A stretch of 64,000 nt of DNA from Bacillus sp. EB106-08-02-XG196 (GTDB lineage: Bacteria > Bacillota > Bacilli > Bacillales > Cytobacillaceae): NCBI RefSeq assembly GCF_013396335.1, contig NZ_JABWSY010000010.1, positions 105,517 through 169,516 on the forward strand. Reading direction: 5' to 3'. The position numbers and the translations under genes are program-made. Below, piece after piece: positions 36,184-44,773 of this stretch. The number at the start of each line of letters is the position of its first letter. Position 1 is the stretch's first letter. Below the pieces are notes generated by a model. It saw only the letters and a list, made by a program, of their open reading frames with translations, made no database searches and was not told the origin of the DNA.

Positions 36184-36212
36184 GACAAAAAAAGATGTCT
36201 TTTTATGACATC
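36184..36212 (-). terminator. Terminator-like hairpin in the peroxiredoxin leader
   Basis: On the minus strand AAAGATGTC pairs with GACATCTTT (7-base loop) and is followed by seven U, about 65 bases before the TTG start. With no minus-strand gene upstream it could be an attenuator or end a small RNA. Confidence 0.55.
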
Positions 36213-36384
36213 TTTCATATAGGATATAGCCTGGCTTCCAAATTGGGCCCAGCTAGTTACAAAGTCTTGAAAATCCGCTTACTTTGTAATCACAAAACTT
36301 CATCCCATTGAGATTTACGAGGTTAACACCATATTTATGTCACAAATTATTCAGAAATCAGTGAAAATAGTTCTCACTAACCTG

Positions 36385-36413
36385 TTGACTTGAAAATTTT
36401 AACTGTTTATAAT
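36385..36413 (+). promoter_or_regulatory. Sigma-A promoter of yclNOPQ
   Basis: TTGACT, exactly 17 bases, TATAAT. Two Fur boxes lie just downstream. Confidence 0.8.
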
Positions 36414-36421
36414 CAAAACAT

Positions 36422-36436
36422 TGATAATGATTTTCA
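36422..36436. promoter_or_regulatory. Fur box 1
   Basis: TGATAATGATTTTCA fits the Bacillus 7-1-7 Fur consensus with one mismatch and overlaps the expected transcription start. Confidence 0.78.
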
Positions 36437-36460
36437 GTCTCATTTATTTTTGTTTTCGAG

Positions 36461-36475
36461 TGATAATTATTCTCA
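36461..36475. promoter_or_regulatory. Fur box 2
   Basis: TGATAATTATTCTCA fits the 7-1-7 Fur consensus with one mismatch, in the untranslated leader. Confidence 0.75.
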
Positions 36476-36519
36476 ATTAGAATGAGAATGAGAGAATAAT
36501 AGAAATGTTGGGGACTGCC

Positions 36520-37473
36520 ATGATGAAGAAAAGATATTTACTACTAGGATTAATACTCTTATCTGCTGTTTCCTTGTTTGTTGGGGTTAGCAGTATATCA
36601 CCATTGGACTTGTTAGATGTCCAATCTGAGGAGACCCAGATTTTCCTTATCAGCCGATTGCCAAGGCTAGTAGCAATCCTGCTTGCAGGAGCTGGAATGA
36701 GTATTGCAGGTTTGATCATGCAGCAGCTTAGCCGAAACAAATTTGTCTCACCGACGACAGCGGGAACGCTAGACGCAACTCGTCTTGGTATCCTTGTTTC
36801 CATGCTGTTGTTTGCAAATGCAACCATGCTGGAAAAAATGGCAGTAGCCTTTGCTTTCGCACTTGTTGGTACATTTTTGTTTATGCAGATTCTTGACCGA
36901 ATTAAGTTTAAGGATGCTATTTTCATCCCGCTTGTTGGGTTGATGTTTGGGAATATTTTGTCCTCTGTAACAACCTTTTTCGCGTATCGTGCTGACGTCA
37001 TTCAAAATATGTCTGCTTGGCTTCAGGGGGATTTTTCGATGATTATGAAGGGCAGATATGAACTCCTTTACATAAGTCTTCCAATCTTAATCATTGCTTA
37101 TTTCTATGCTAATCGCTTCACTGTTGCTGGTATGGGTGAGGATTTTTCAAAAAATCTTGGGCTTGCCTATCGCCGGATTGTAAATATCGGTCTGATACTG
37201 GTTGCACTGGTGACCACTACGGTTGTTTTGACAGTGGGGATTATTCCGTTTTTAGGCTTGATTATTCCGAATATCATATCGATTTTTAAAGGCGACCATT
37301 TGCAAAAAACATTGCCGCATACGGCACTCCTAGGAGCTATTTTCCTTCTGATTTGCGATATATTGGGCCGGGTGCTCATTTATCCATATGAGATTTCGAT
37401 CAGTCTCATGGTTGGTGTAATCGGAAGCGCAATTTTCTTATACTTACTGTTCCGGAGGAAGGCCTATGCGTAA
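36520..37473 (+). CDS. yclN: Siderophore ABC transporter permease
   Basis: A 317-residue FecCD/BtuC-family permease with eight to ten helices, half of an iron-siderophore importer. SRLPRLVAILLAGAGMSIAGLIMQQLSRNKFVSPTTAGT is represented by its core ISRLPRLVAILLAGAGMSIA; GIIPFLGLIIPNI contacts the ATPase. Gene order permease-permease-ATPase-binding protein equals B. subtilis yclNOPQ, a petrobactin system. Start ATG 36520 (or 36523) has GGGG 6-9 bases upstream. Iron repression through two Fur boxes is expected. Confidence 0.85.
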   Translation: MMKKRYLLLGLILLSAVSLFVGVSSISPLDLLDVQSEETQIFLISRLPRLVAILLAGAGMSIAGLIMQQLSRNKFVSPTTAGTLDATRLGILVSMLLFANATMLEKMAVAFAFALVGTFLFMQILDRIKFKDAIFIPLVGLMFGNILSSVTTFFAYRADVIQNMSAWLQGDFSMIMKGRYELLYISLPILIIAYFYANRFTVAGMGEDFSKNLGLAYRRIVNIGLILVALVTTTVVLTVGIIPFLGLIIPNIISIFKGDHLQKTLPHTALLGAIFLLICDILGRVLIYPYEISISLMVGVIGSAIFLYLLFRRKAYA

Positions 37474-38416
37474 CTCAATAAAATTGGCTATACTCGCATT
37501 GATCGCTGCGGGAGCTTGTGCCATCTATTTATTTCATGATTTAAATGGCAGCTTTGGATACGCCCTGCCAAAACGAACGATAAAAGTGCTGGCAATGGTT
37601 TTAACAGGTGTCACGATTGCCTATGCAACAGTTGTTTTTCAAACCATTACCCATAATAAAATCTTAACACCGAGCATAATGGGGCTAGATTCACTTTATA
37701 TGCTGTTACAAACATTGATTATCTTCTTTTTAGGCTCCGGCCACATGATGATTGTTAATAAGCAAGTGAATTTTTTACTCTCTGTTGCTGTAATGATTGT
37801 ATTTGCACTCATTTTATATAAGTTTCTATTTAAAAAGGGCAATCAGCCAATCTACTTTTTATTACTAGTGGGAATCATTGTCGGGACATTTTTCTCAAGT
37901 ATTTCTACCTTTTTTCAGGTATTAATCGACCCAAATGAATTTCAGATTGTTCAAGACAAAATGTTTGCGAGTTTTAATAATATCAATTCAGACTTAGTCT
38001 GGCTGGCCATTGCAATTGTCTGTCTTGTAATGATCTATGCATGGCGCTTTTTAACGTATTTAGACGTATTATCCTTAGGTCGTGATACTGCCATTAATTT
38101 AGGAGTTCCTTATGATTCAATTGTCAAAAAAATGCTAGTGATTGTGTCAGTTTTTATATCAATCTCGACTGGATTAGTAGGACCGATTACTTTTTTTGGC
38201 TTAATTGTTGCCAATTTGTCCTATCAATTTTTCAAAACCTACAAACACACGGTACTAATAACGGGTGCGATTCTCATGAGCATCATCGCCCTTGTTGGCG
38301 GGCAATGGGTGGTTGAAAGAGTCTTTACTTTTTCGACAACGTTAAGTGTCATTATTAACTTTATCGGTGGAGTGTACTTCATCTATTTACTGTTAAAGGA
38401 GAGGAAAGCTGCATGA
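37466..38416 (+). CDS. yclO: Siderophore ABC transporter permease
   Basis: A 316-residue FecCD-family permease, partner of the preceding one. FQTITHNKILTPSIMGLDSLY and GLVGPITFFGLIVANLSY are the family landmarks. GGAGG lies 8 bases before ATG 37466 inside the end of yclN, with an 8-base overlap that implies coupling. Confidence 0.86.
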   Translation: MRNSIKLAILALIAAGACAIYLFHDLNGSFGYALPKRTIKVLAMVLTGVTIAYATVVFQTITHNKILTPSIMGLDSLYMLLQTLIIFFLGSGHMMIVNKQVNFLLSVAVMIVFALILYKFLFKKGNQPIYFLLLVGIIVGTFFSSISTFFQVLIDPNEFQIVQDKMFASFNNINSDLVWLAIAIVCLVMIYAWRFLTYLDVLSLGRDTAINLGVPYDSIVKKMLVIVSVFISISTGLVGPITFFGLIVANLSYQFFKTYKHTVLITGAILMSIIALVGGQWVVERVFTFSTTLSVIINFIGGVYFIYLLLKERKAA

Positions 38417-39174
38417 TACAAGTCCGAGCTTTGTCAAAGTTATATGGTAAAAAGTCGGTTGTTGAGGATGTAACCGTTGATATTCAGCCGCGAAAAATTA
38501 CGAGTTTTATTGGTCCCAATGGAGCAGGTAAATCGACGTTACTATCAATGGTAAGCCGTCTTCTTGATTCAGATACAGGTGAAGTGCTTATCGACAAAGC
38601 TGATGTGAAAAAGATGAAATCTAATGATTTTGCTAAGAAGGTATCCATTTTAAAACAGTCAAATTACATGAATGTTCGCTTGACGATTCGTGAACTAGTA
38701 TCCTTCGGACGCTTTCCTTATTCGAAGGGTCGGTTGACGGATGAAGACGAACGGATGGTTGATCAATCGCTTGAATATATGCACCTAACCGAAATGCAGG
38801 ACAGTTTTTTAGATGAATTATCTGGAGGTCAAAGGCAGCGCGCGTTTATCGCGATGGTTATTGCACAGGATACGGAGTACATTCTGCTTGATGAACCATT
38901 GAACAATTTAGATATGAAGCATTCCGTTCAAATTATGAAAATACTGCGCCGTCTGGTTGATGAGCTTGGTAAAACCGTTGTCATCGTGCTTCATGATATC
39001 AACTTTGCGTCTGTTTACTCCGATCGTATTGTCGCGATGAAGGATGGTAAGGTTGTGAAAGATGGACCTACAGAAGAAATTATTGACTCAGCCGCATTAA
39101 AAGAGATTTACGATATGGATATTCCCATTCAGAAAATGGATGGCTGCAGAATTTGTGTTTATTTTAGCGCTTAA
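38413..39174 (+). CDS. yclP: Siderophore ABC transporter ATPase
   Basis: A 253-residue ATPase. Walker A GPNGAGKST, Q-loop ILKQSNYM, signature LSGGQRQRAFIAM, Walker B YILLDEPLNNLD and switch His in IVLHDINFA are all intact. Its ATG overlaps the yclO stop by 4 bases. Powers the YclNO permease. Confidence 0.9.
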   Translation: MIQVRALSKLYGKKSVVEDVTVDIQPRKITSFIGPNGAGKSTLLSMVSRLLDSDTGEVLIDKADVKKMKSNDFAKKVSILKQSNYMNVRLTIRELVSFGRFPYSKGRLTDEDERMVDQSLEYMHLTEMQDSFLDELSGGQRQRAFIAMVIAQDTEYILLDEPLNNLDMKHSVQIMKILRRLVDELGKTVVIVLHDINFASVYSDRIVAMKDGKVVKDGPTEEIIDSAALKEIYDMDIPIQKMDGCRICVYFSA

Positions 39175-39193
39175 TTAAAGGAGAGATTTAGGA

Positions 39194-40141
39194 ATGAAAA
39201 AGTGGAGTTTTTTAGCATTAATGGTTTCAATGATATTATTATTAGCAGCATGTGGGTCTAAGGAAGAAAGCAAAACAGAAACAGCCGATGCAAAACAAGC
39301 TGCGACTGAGAAAATGACGATTGAACATAAGTATGGTGAAGTAGAAATTGACAAAAATCCAGAAAAAGTAGTTGTATTTGACTTTGGAATTTTAGACACT
39401 TTGGATGAATTAGGTGTCGAAGTAACTGGAGTTCCACAAGCATCTGTCCCTGCATACTTAGAAAAATACGCTGGTGAAGGATATACGAACGTTGGCAGCT
39501 TAAAAGAGCCTGATTTTGAAGCAATTCATACGATTCAGCCGGATGTTATTTTCATCACTACTCGCCAAGCTGAGTTATACGAACAGTTCGCAGAAATTGC
39601 TCCAACTGTTTATGTGGAATTAGATTATACAAAATACTTGGAGTCATTTGAGAAAAACATGAACCTTGTCGGTGAAATTTTTGACAAGAAGGATGAAGTA
39701 GCAAACTCTGTAGAAGAGATCAAAGCAAGCGTTAAAGAGGTAAATAAAAAAGCTTCTGCACTTGATAAAAAAGGATTAATTGTTTTAGCAAATGAAGGAA
39801 AAGTTAGTGCTTATGGACCAAGCTCACGTTTTGGTGTCATTCATGACGTGTTTGGTTTTGGAGCAGCAGATGAGAAAATTGAAGTATCCACCCATGGCCA
39901 AAGCATTACAATGGAATACATTATGGAGACAAATCCAGACGTATTGTTTGTCATCGACCGTAACACAGCAGTAGGCGGCGAAGCTGGTGCCGAAAAAGTA
40001 ATCGAAAATGAACTTGTTAAAAAGACAACAGCCTTCCAAGAAGATAAAATCATTTACCTAGATCCAGACGCTTGGTATTTAAGCGGCGGCGGATTACAAT
40101 CTGTAAAACTTATGGCTGAAGAAATCGAAGCTGCATTATAA
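39194..40141 (+). CDS. yclQ: Siderophore-binding lipoprotein
   Basis: A 315-residue substrate-binding lipoprotein. Signal peptide with lipobox LAACG (Cys about residue 20), then a low-complexity linker and a two-lobed FepB/BtuF-type domain (KVVVFDFGILDTLDELG, IQPDVIFITTRQAELY, LIVLANEGKVSAYGPSSRFG). AAAGGAGAG upstream of the ATG. Resembles YclQ, which binds petrobactin and related catecholates. A terminator follows. Confidence 0.88.
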   Translation: MKKWSFLALMVSMILLLAACGSKEESKTETADAKQAATEKMTIEHKYGEVEIDKNPEKVVVFDFGILDTLDELGVEVTGVPQASVPAYLEKYAGEGYTNVGSLKEPDFEAIHTIQPDVIFITTRQAELYEQFAEIAPTVYVELDYTKYLESFEKNMNLVGEIFDKKDEVANSVEEIKASVKEVNKKASALDKKGLIVLANEGKVSAYGPSSRFGVIHDVFGFGAADEKIEVSTHGQSITMEYIMETNPDVLFVIDRNTAVGGEAGAEKVIENELVKKTTAFQEDKIIYLDPDAWYLSGGGLQSVKLMAEEIEAAL

Positions 40142-40147
40142 GATTAC

Positions 40148-40178
40148 AAGCCAGGTTTCCTGCCTGGCTTTATTTATA
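40148..40178 (+). terminator. Terminator after yclQ
   Basis: AAGCCAGG pairs with CCTGGCTT around a short loop, followed by TATTTAT. It may be leaky toward the heme gene. Confidence 0.65.
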
Positions 40179-40192
40179 GGGAGGGATCGTTT

Positions 40193-40498
40193 ATGTTTTA
40201 TCAAGTTAGAAGAATTGTTGTAAAAGAAGGATTTAGTGAGCAGGTAGTCGAGAACTTTGCAAATCGGGGCGGTCTGATGGCTCAGCGACCTGGATACATT
40301 GGAAAACAGATTTTAGTGAAAAAGGTTCGCCGCGGCGAAGAGGAAGTTATGGTTATGGTTCAATGGGAATCTGAAGAGGATTGGAAAAATTGGGAGAAGA
40401 GTCCAGAGCATATCGCCGCTCATAAGTCGAAGCCAAAGGCAGAGAAGCCTGAGTATCTTGTTGAATCCAGTCATGATCTTTATTATGTAAAAGGATAA
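40193..40498 (+). CDS. HmoA-like heme-degrading monooxygenase
   Basis: A 101-residue antibiotic-biosynthesis-monooxygenase-fold protein like HmoA/IsdG enzymes that open heme to free iron. RPGYIGKQILVKK, VMVMVQWESEEDWKNWEKSPEH and a likely heme-ligand His in the last motif support this. GGGAGGGAT 8 bases upstream. It follows the iron importer, so iron supply is the common theme; read-through from the Fur promoter is possible. Confidence 0.8.
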   Translation: MFYQVRRIVVKEGFSEQVVENFANRGGLMAQRPGYIGKQILVKKVRRGEEEVMVMVQWESEEDWKNWEKSPEHIAAHKSKPKAEKPEYLVESSHDLYYVKG

Positions 40499-40506
40499 GT
40501 TTAATA

Positions 40507-40560
40507 GAGAGAGGCTGACGCGAATGATCACTTGGTGTGATCTCAACGTGTCAGCCTCTA
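40507..40560. terminator. Bidirectional terminator
   Basis: AGAGGCTGAC and GTCAGCCTCT arms with an inner GATCAC/GTGATC stem, between converging genes. Confidence 0.75.
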
Positions 40561-40564
40561 TTAT

Positions 40565-41053
40565 TTATTCCTTTTCAATTTCTACGTTATGCTCTATTGC
40601 CAGTTCATCTAGCTGATCATTGTAGTCTTCGATTTGCAGGCGTCCTTCTTCTAGAAGTTGATTGGCTTCATCAATCAAATTTGAATCTTGTTTCTCGAGT
40701 GCTTCAATAATTTTCTCAAAGGCACTTAATTGAAGCTTAGCTCCGGAAAGGTAAAGGTCATGAATCTCTTTAAGTTCATCTGTTTCAATTGGTACATCCT
40801 CAAGTTCAGTAATTAATTTAGTATAGTTGGGAATGACCACGTTTACTACGGCATCATACATGGTTTGATCATCCTTATAATTGACCCCGGCAACACCCTC
40901 ATAAGCAGAAACAGCCTTATCCTCCAGTTCCTGTGCCGTCTTCATCTCCTCATTTATATAATTCAAAATGTCATCCTGAACAGGACCGCCGCAACCAGCC
41001 AAAACAAGAAAGAAACTAAATACCAACACAGCCAACACTCGCTTTTTTAGCAT
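40565..41053 (-). CDS. YkyA-like lipoprotein
   Basis: A 162-residue lipoprotein with lipobox LAGCG (Cys about residue 21). The remainder is helical and acidic, forming antiparallel coiled coils (INEEMKTAQELEDKAVSAYE, FEKIIEALEKQDSNLIDEAN). It fits the Bacillus YkyA putative cell-wall-binding lipoprotein family, function unknown. ATG 41053 has a GGGGGTGGGG stretch upstream and starts the signal peptide. The longer frame to 41149 has no basis. Confidence 0.75.
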   Translation of the reverse strand: MLKKRVLAVLVFSFFLVLAGCGGPVQDDILNYINEEMKTAQELEDKAVSAYEGVAGVNYKDDQTMYDAVVNVVIPNYTKLITELEDVPIETDELKEIHDLYLSGAKLQLSAFEKIIEALEKQDSNLIDEANQLLEEGRLQIEDYNDQLDELAIEHNVEIEKE

Positions 41054-41202
41054 AACCCCACCCCCATCGACCATTATATGAACAAATGGAAGTCCACTAT
41101 GTATGAACAAAATCGGAATAATTTTTAAAAACAATTGAATGCCTAACAATCTTTATGCAAGTCCATCATTAGATAAAGAAACAAGAATAATTATGGAGTG
41201 GG

Positions 41203-41370
41203 ATGAATGAAATGGCAAAGAGAAACAGAGGAAAGACAATAAACTACCTGCCATCGAGAGGCCGAGGGACATGTCCTTTGTGTGGAAGGACAAGAATAAA
41301 GCTGTTATATCCACATAAAACAGAAACAAACCAAACCATCAAAGTATGCAAAAACTGCCTTATTAAATAA
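41203..41370 (+). CDS. 55-residue zinc-ribbon microprotein
   Basis: A small basic protein with two CxxC knuckles, TCPLCGR and VCKNCLI, 24 residues apart, i.e. a zinc ribbon. The N-terminal half is rich in Arg and Lys (MAKRNRGKT), as in nucleic-acid-binding proteins. ATG 41203 or in-frame ATG 41212; GGAG lies between ideal spacing for the two. It was short enough to be missed by length cut-offs. A dispersed repeat copy follows 30 bases later. Function unknown. Confidence 0.65.
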   Translation: MNEMAKRNRGKTINYLPSRGRGTCPLCGRTRIKLLYPHKTETNQTIKVCKNCLIK

Positions 41371-41381
41371 CTAGAGTCAAT

Positions 41382-41444
41382 GATGGTGATACAATAATGG
41401 TGACAGGCACCGCCCGTGGACACTGTCCACCTCAGGCGGACACC
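41382..41444 (+). repeat. Dispersed repeat copy 1
   Basis: Contains GGTGACAGGCACC (41399-41411), the palindrome GTGGACACTGTCCAC, and GTCCACCTCAGGCGGAC (41425-41441), which is the exact reverse complement of 63761-63777. The left end (GGTGATACAATAATGGTGAC) matches 63716-63738. Confidence 0.85.
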
Positions 41445-41450
41445 TAACTC

Positions 41451-41495
41451 AAAAAAAGGATTGGGTCCAAATCTGGCGCCCAATCCTTTTTATTA
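41451..41495 (-). terminator. Terminator of the NSS transporter operon
   Basis: AAAAGGATTGGG pairs with CCCAATCCTTTT; on the minus strand it is followed by seven U and touches the stop codon of the metS-like gene. Confidence 0.8.
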
Positions 41496-41612
41496 TTGAG
41501 AGTTTTTAGCTGCTTTTCTTGATACTCTTACTACGTTAAAGAGGCTGGCTGCTAAACCGCCCCAGAGTATGACCATACCGACAATCATCATTGTGAGTGC
41601 ACTTGCTGACAT
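41493..41612 (-). CDS. MetS-family small subunit of an NSS transporter
   Basis: A 39-residue single-helix membrane peptide (MSASALTMMIVGMVILWGGL then ASLFNVVRVSRK). It matches the MetS/alanine-methionine importer small subunit family found directly after NSS transporters. GGAGGG lies 8 bases before the ATG, within the end of the transporter gene, and one base separates the two genes. Too short for most gene finders. Confidence 0.82.
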   Translation of the reverse strand: MSASALTMMIVGMVILWGGLAASLFNVVRVSRKAAKNSQ

Positions 41613-41613
41613 G

Positions 41614-43119
41614 TTAAGCACCCTCCTTTTCAAGTTCTGACTTTGTAGTGGTTTTCCAGCCTTTTAGTGAGAGGAGGATTCCTCCAACAATACTAATCAC
41701 TACTACTAGTAACCCTGCATACATGATTAGGTCTGTAGGATAGCCTTCATAATTTTCCTTAAGGTTCTGACGGATGTTGTCAAACATCATATACCCAAGA
41801 ACGATTGGTGTTACGACGCTTAAGCAAATCTTCCACCATGCTCCTACGCGTAAGTCAGAAATGGCATTTGCATGAGATTGCAAGCCGCCAAGCCCTTTGA
41901 AGAACCAAGCAATTAAAACTACCTCTACCAATCCTGCAGTAACAACCCCGAAGTTATTGATGAAATAATCTACAACATCTAGGAAGTATAATCCGCCGTT
42001 TGTTGCAAATAGTAAAGAAATTATTGTTGCTGCTAGGCCGCTTGTTAAAACTGCTTTTGTACGAGAAACATTGAATTTCTCTTGAATACCCGCCACAAAC
42101 GTTTCTACAATTGAAATCAACGATGTCATTCCAGCAAATACAAGAGATAAGAAGAACAATACTCCAAAGAATCCATTCATTCCTGGGAATTCGTTAATGA
42201 TACTTGGGAAGACAACAAACGCCAGTCCAATTCCACTGCTTACTACTTCGTCGACTGCCACTCCTTGTTGATTAGCCATAAAGCCAAGAGCAGCGAATAC
42301 CCCAATACCAGCAAGTAATTCAAATCCTGAATTGGCAAAAGCGGTAATGAATGCATTATTATTAATATCTGATTTTTTTGGCAGGTAACTAGAATAGGTA
42401 ATCATGATGGCAAATCCAATGGATAATGAGAAGAAGATTTGTCCGTAAGCTGCAATCCATACCTTACCATTAAAAATCATATCCCAGTTTGGTTTAAAAA
42501 AGGCGTCTAAACCTTGAACTGCGCCTTCTAGTGTTAAAGCGCGAACAACGATGATTAAAAACATAACGATTAAAGTAGGAAGGAATATTTTATTAAGCTT
42601 TTCAATTCCTTTTGAAACCCCACGATATAGGACAAAAATTGTAACTGCCCAAATGAATAGCAATGGAATCACTACGCCTGGAACTAAACCACCGATTTGA
42701 CCAGGTTTTTCAGCAAGTTTCAATACATCACCGAATAAGAAACTGCCAGGGTCGGAGCCCCATTGAGTACCAAAGGAAAAAATTGTATATTTAACTGCCC
42801 AAGCAACGATGACAGCATAATACGTACAGATTACAAAAGAGATTAACAGCTGCCACCATCCAAGCCATTCTGCTTTTTTATTTAAGCGGAAGAGTGAGAG
42901 AGGTGCTGAACCTCTATATTTATGACCAAGAGTGAATTCGAGTATTAAGATGGGAATTCCGGCTGTTAAGATTGCGAATAAATATGGTAGAAAAAATGCT
43001 CCCCCGCCATTTTCATATGCTACTGCTGGAAACCTCCAGATATTCCCTAAACCAACTGCGGAACCTACTGCTGCCATAATAAAACCGTATCTTGAACCCC
43101 ATTGCTGACGTTTTTCCAT
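41614..43119 (-). CDS. Sodium-dependent neurotransmitter-symporter family (NSS) amino acid transporter
   Basis: A 501-residue LeuT-fold symporter with about 12 helices. The start WGSRYGFIMAAVGSAVGLGN and IWRFPAVAYENGGGAFFLPY form the Na+ and substrate site in helix 1. ATG 43119 follows GGGGG by 9 bases; a longer frame starts with TTG at 43134. Its small MetS partner follows, which in Corynebacterium is needed for methionine and alanine uptake by MetP; a hydrophobic or small amino acid is the likely substrate. Confidence 0.9.
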   Translation of the reverse strand: MEKRQQWGSRYGFIMAAVGSAVGLGNIWRFPAVAYENGGGAFFLPYLFAILTAGIPILILEFTLGHKYRGSAPLSLFRLNKKAEWLGWWQLLISFVICTYYAVIVAWAVKYTIFSFGTQWGSDPGSFLFGDVLKLAEKPGQIGGLVPGVVIPLLFIWAVTIFVLYRGVSKGIEKLNKIFLPTLIVMFLIIVVRALTLEGAVQGLDAFFKPNWDMIFNGKVWIAAYGQIFFSLSIGFAIMITYSSYLPKKSDINNNAFITAFANSGFELLAGIGVFAALGFMANQQGVAVDEVVSSGIGLAFVVFPSIINEFPGMNGFFGVLFFLSLVFAGMTSLISIVETFVAGIQEKFNVSRTKAVLTSGLAATIISLLFATNGGLYFLDVVDYFINNFGVVTAGLVEVVLIAWFFKGLGGLQSHANAISDLRVGAWWKICLSVVTPIVLGYMMFDNIRQNLKENYEGYPTDLIMYAGLLVVVISIVGGILLSLKGWKTTTKSELEKEGA

Positions 43120-43321
43120 TTTATAAACCCCCAAGGTTAAATCTATCTATTCTATGTTTTGTAAAAATTCAGATAACTATTTTGTTATATTAATATACCT
43201 ATTATTTTTCGGAATGTCAAATAATTTATTAAAAATTTTGTCGAAAAGAGTATTTAAAGGATAATTTTAATAGCATCTAACCATAATAAATACATTTCAT
43301 TTATTTGGAGGGAATTGACTT

Positions 43322-44659
43322 ATGAAACTGTTGGCTAAGGGGATTTTTACATTGGCAATCAGTTTATCTATTATGTTGACAAGTACTAGAGGAAACTGTG
43401 AAGCCACTGTGAATGATGGGAATGGGAATATTAAAAATATTATTTTTCTAATTGGTGATGGCATGGGGGTTTCCTTCACTTCAGGGTATCGTTACTTAAA
43501 GGATAATCCGGCCACCATAGAACTTGAATCAACAGAGTTTGGCCAGTACCTTGTTGGTCAACAGACGACCTTTCCAAATGACCCAAGGCATAATGTGACG
43601 GATTCTGCTGCTTCGGCAACAGCGATGGCAACTGGTATAAAGACCTATAACGGGGCAATTGGAATTGGAAATGATCACTCGAAATTAAAATCAGTTCTTG
43701 AAGCAGCTAAGGAAAAAGGGAAAGGAACAGGACTCGTTGCCACTGCCCAAATTACCCACGGCACGCCTGCAGCTTTTGGGGCACATGTTACTCAGCGGAA
43801 AAACATGAGTGCGATAGCTGATGATTATTTTCAAGATCGAGTAAACGGTGATCATAAAATAGATGTTTTATTGGGCGGAGGGGCTGATTGGTTTATCCGC
43901 AGCGATAGAAACTTAGTTGATGAGTTTGTTAAAGACGGCTACAGCTATGTATCTAACCTTAATGAGATGAAAGAGGACCATAGTACTCAGGTGTTAGGGT
44001 TGTTTGCCAAAGGCGGGCTTCCAAAAATGATAGATCGACCTAACGACGTTCCTTCCCTAGCAAATATGACTGCCTCGGCACTCGAACGGCTAAATAAAAT
44101 CGATAACGGCTTTTTTCTGATGGTGGAAGGAAGTCAGATTGATTGGGCTGCACATGACAATGATATCGTGGGAGTAATGAGTGAGATGGAAGACTTCGAG
44201 AAGGCGTTTAGGGTTGCCATTGACTTTGCGAAAAAGGATGGACATACATTGGTGATTGCAACAGCAGACCATTCAACAGGGGGATACACGATAGGTGCCG
44301 GGGGACAATATAATTGGTTTAGTTCAGTGGTAAAAGCAGTGAAGCGGACACCAGATTATATAGCTATGAAAATAGCTAAGGGTGCAAATGTGAAAGATAC
44401 GTTAACGAAATATATCGACTTTCCTTTAACAACTAAAGAAATTAATTCAATTCAGACTGCGGCCAGAACCCACAAAATTAGAACCATCGACAATGCAATA
44501 GAAGAAATTATCAATACCCGTTCCAACACAGGCTGGACAACGAAAGGACACACAGGCGAAGACGTAAACGTCTATGCCTACGGACCAGGAAGTGAACGCT
44601 TCAAAGGGCAAATCGACAACACCGACCACGCCAAAATCATCTTTGACATTCTTAAATGA
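43322..44659 (+). CDS. Alkaline phosphatase, secreted
   Basis: A 445-residue PhoA-family enzyme with a signal peptide (residues 1-27). IIFLIGDGMG holds the first metal-binding Asp, VTDSAASATAMATG the nucleophile Ser, MVEGSQIDWAAHDND and TADHSTGG further metal ligands; the C-terminal His is in WTTKGHTGEDV. Complete, close in length to B. subtilis PhoA/PhoB. GGAGGG 9 bases before ATG. No clear PhoP box repeats were recognised upstream. Confidence 0.9.
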   Translation: MKLLAKGIFTLAISLSIMLTSTRGNCEATVNDGNGNIKNIIFLIGDGMGVSFTSGYRYLKDNPATIELESTEFGQYLVGQQTTFPNDPRHNVTDSAASATAMATGIKTYNGAIGIGNDHSKLKSVLEAAKEKGKGTGLVATAQITHGTPAAFGAHVTQRKNMSAIADDYFQDRVNGDHKIDVLLGGGADWFIRSDRNLVDEFVKDGYSYVSNLNEMKEDHSTQVLGLFAKGGLPKMIDRPNDVPSLANMTASALERLNKIDNGFFLMVEGSQIDWAAHDNDIVGVMSEMEDFEKAFRVAIDFAKKDGHTLVIATADHSTGGYTIGAGGQYNWFSSVVKAVKRTPDYIAMKIAKGANVKDTLTKYIDFPLTTKEINSIQTAARTHKIRTIDNAIEEIINTRSNTGWTTKGHTGEDVNVYAYGPGSERFKGQIDNTDHAKIIFDILK

Positions 44660-44668
44660 AGTATTTTT

Positions 44669-44765
44669 GGTGCCTGTCACCGAGCGATTTTACTCGGTGA
44701 CAGGCACCGTCCGTGGACAGTGTCTACCCTAGGTGAACACTTCCCGCCTAGGAGGACAAAAGGGG
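44669..44765 (+). repeat. Dispersed repeat copy 2 with a 16-bp hairpin
   Basis: GGTGCCTGTCACCGAG and its exact complement form a 16-bp hairpin (44669-44708, 8-base loop). A degenerate GTCCGTGGACAGTGTCTACC segment and AGGAGGACAAAAGGGG (44750-44765, identical to 27019-27034) follow. Confidence 0.85.
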
Positions 44766-44773
44766 ATAATTCG

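Larger units (their letters stand above)
36120..36519. other. 400-base divergent control region
   Basis: It holds a minus-strand terminator-like hairpin at 36184-36212 in the peroxiredoxin leader, several inverted repeats at 36230-36300, and the sigma-A promoter with two Fur boxes for yclNOPQ at 36385-36475. No reading frame of note. Confidence 0.6.

Noticed and set aside
41382..41444. Repeat copy 1 read as a CRISPR-like or IS end
   Set aside because: No regular spacers and no transposase gene or target duplication nearby; it belongs to a REP-like family.
43135..43321. Possible PhoP boxes upstream of the alkaline phosphatase
   Set aside because: No TTAACA-type direct repeats at 11-base spacing could be identified.
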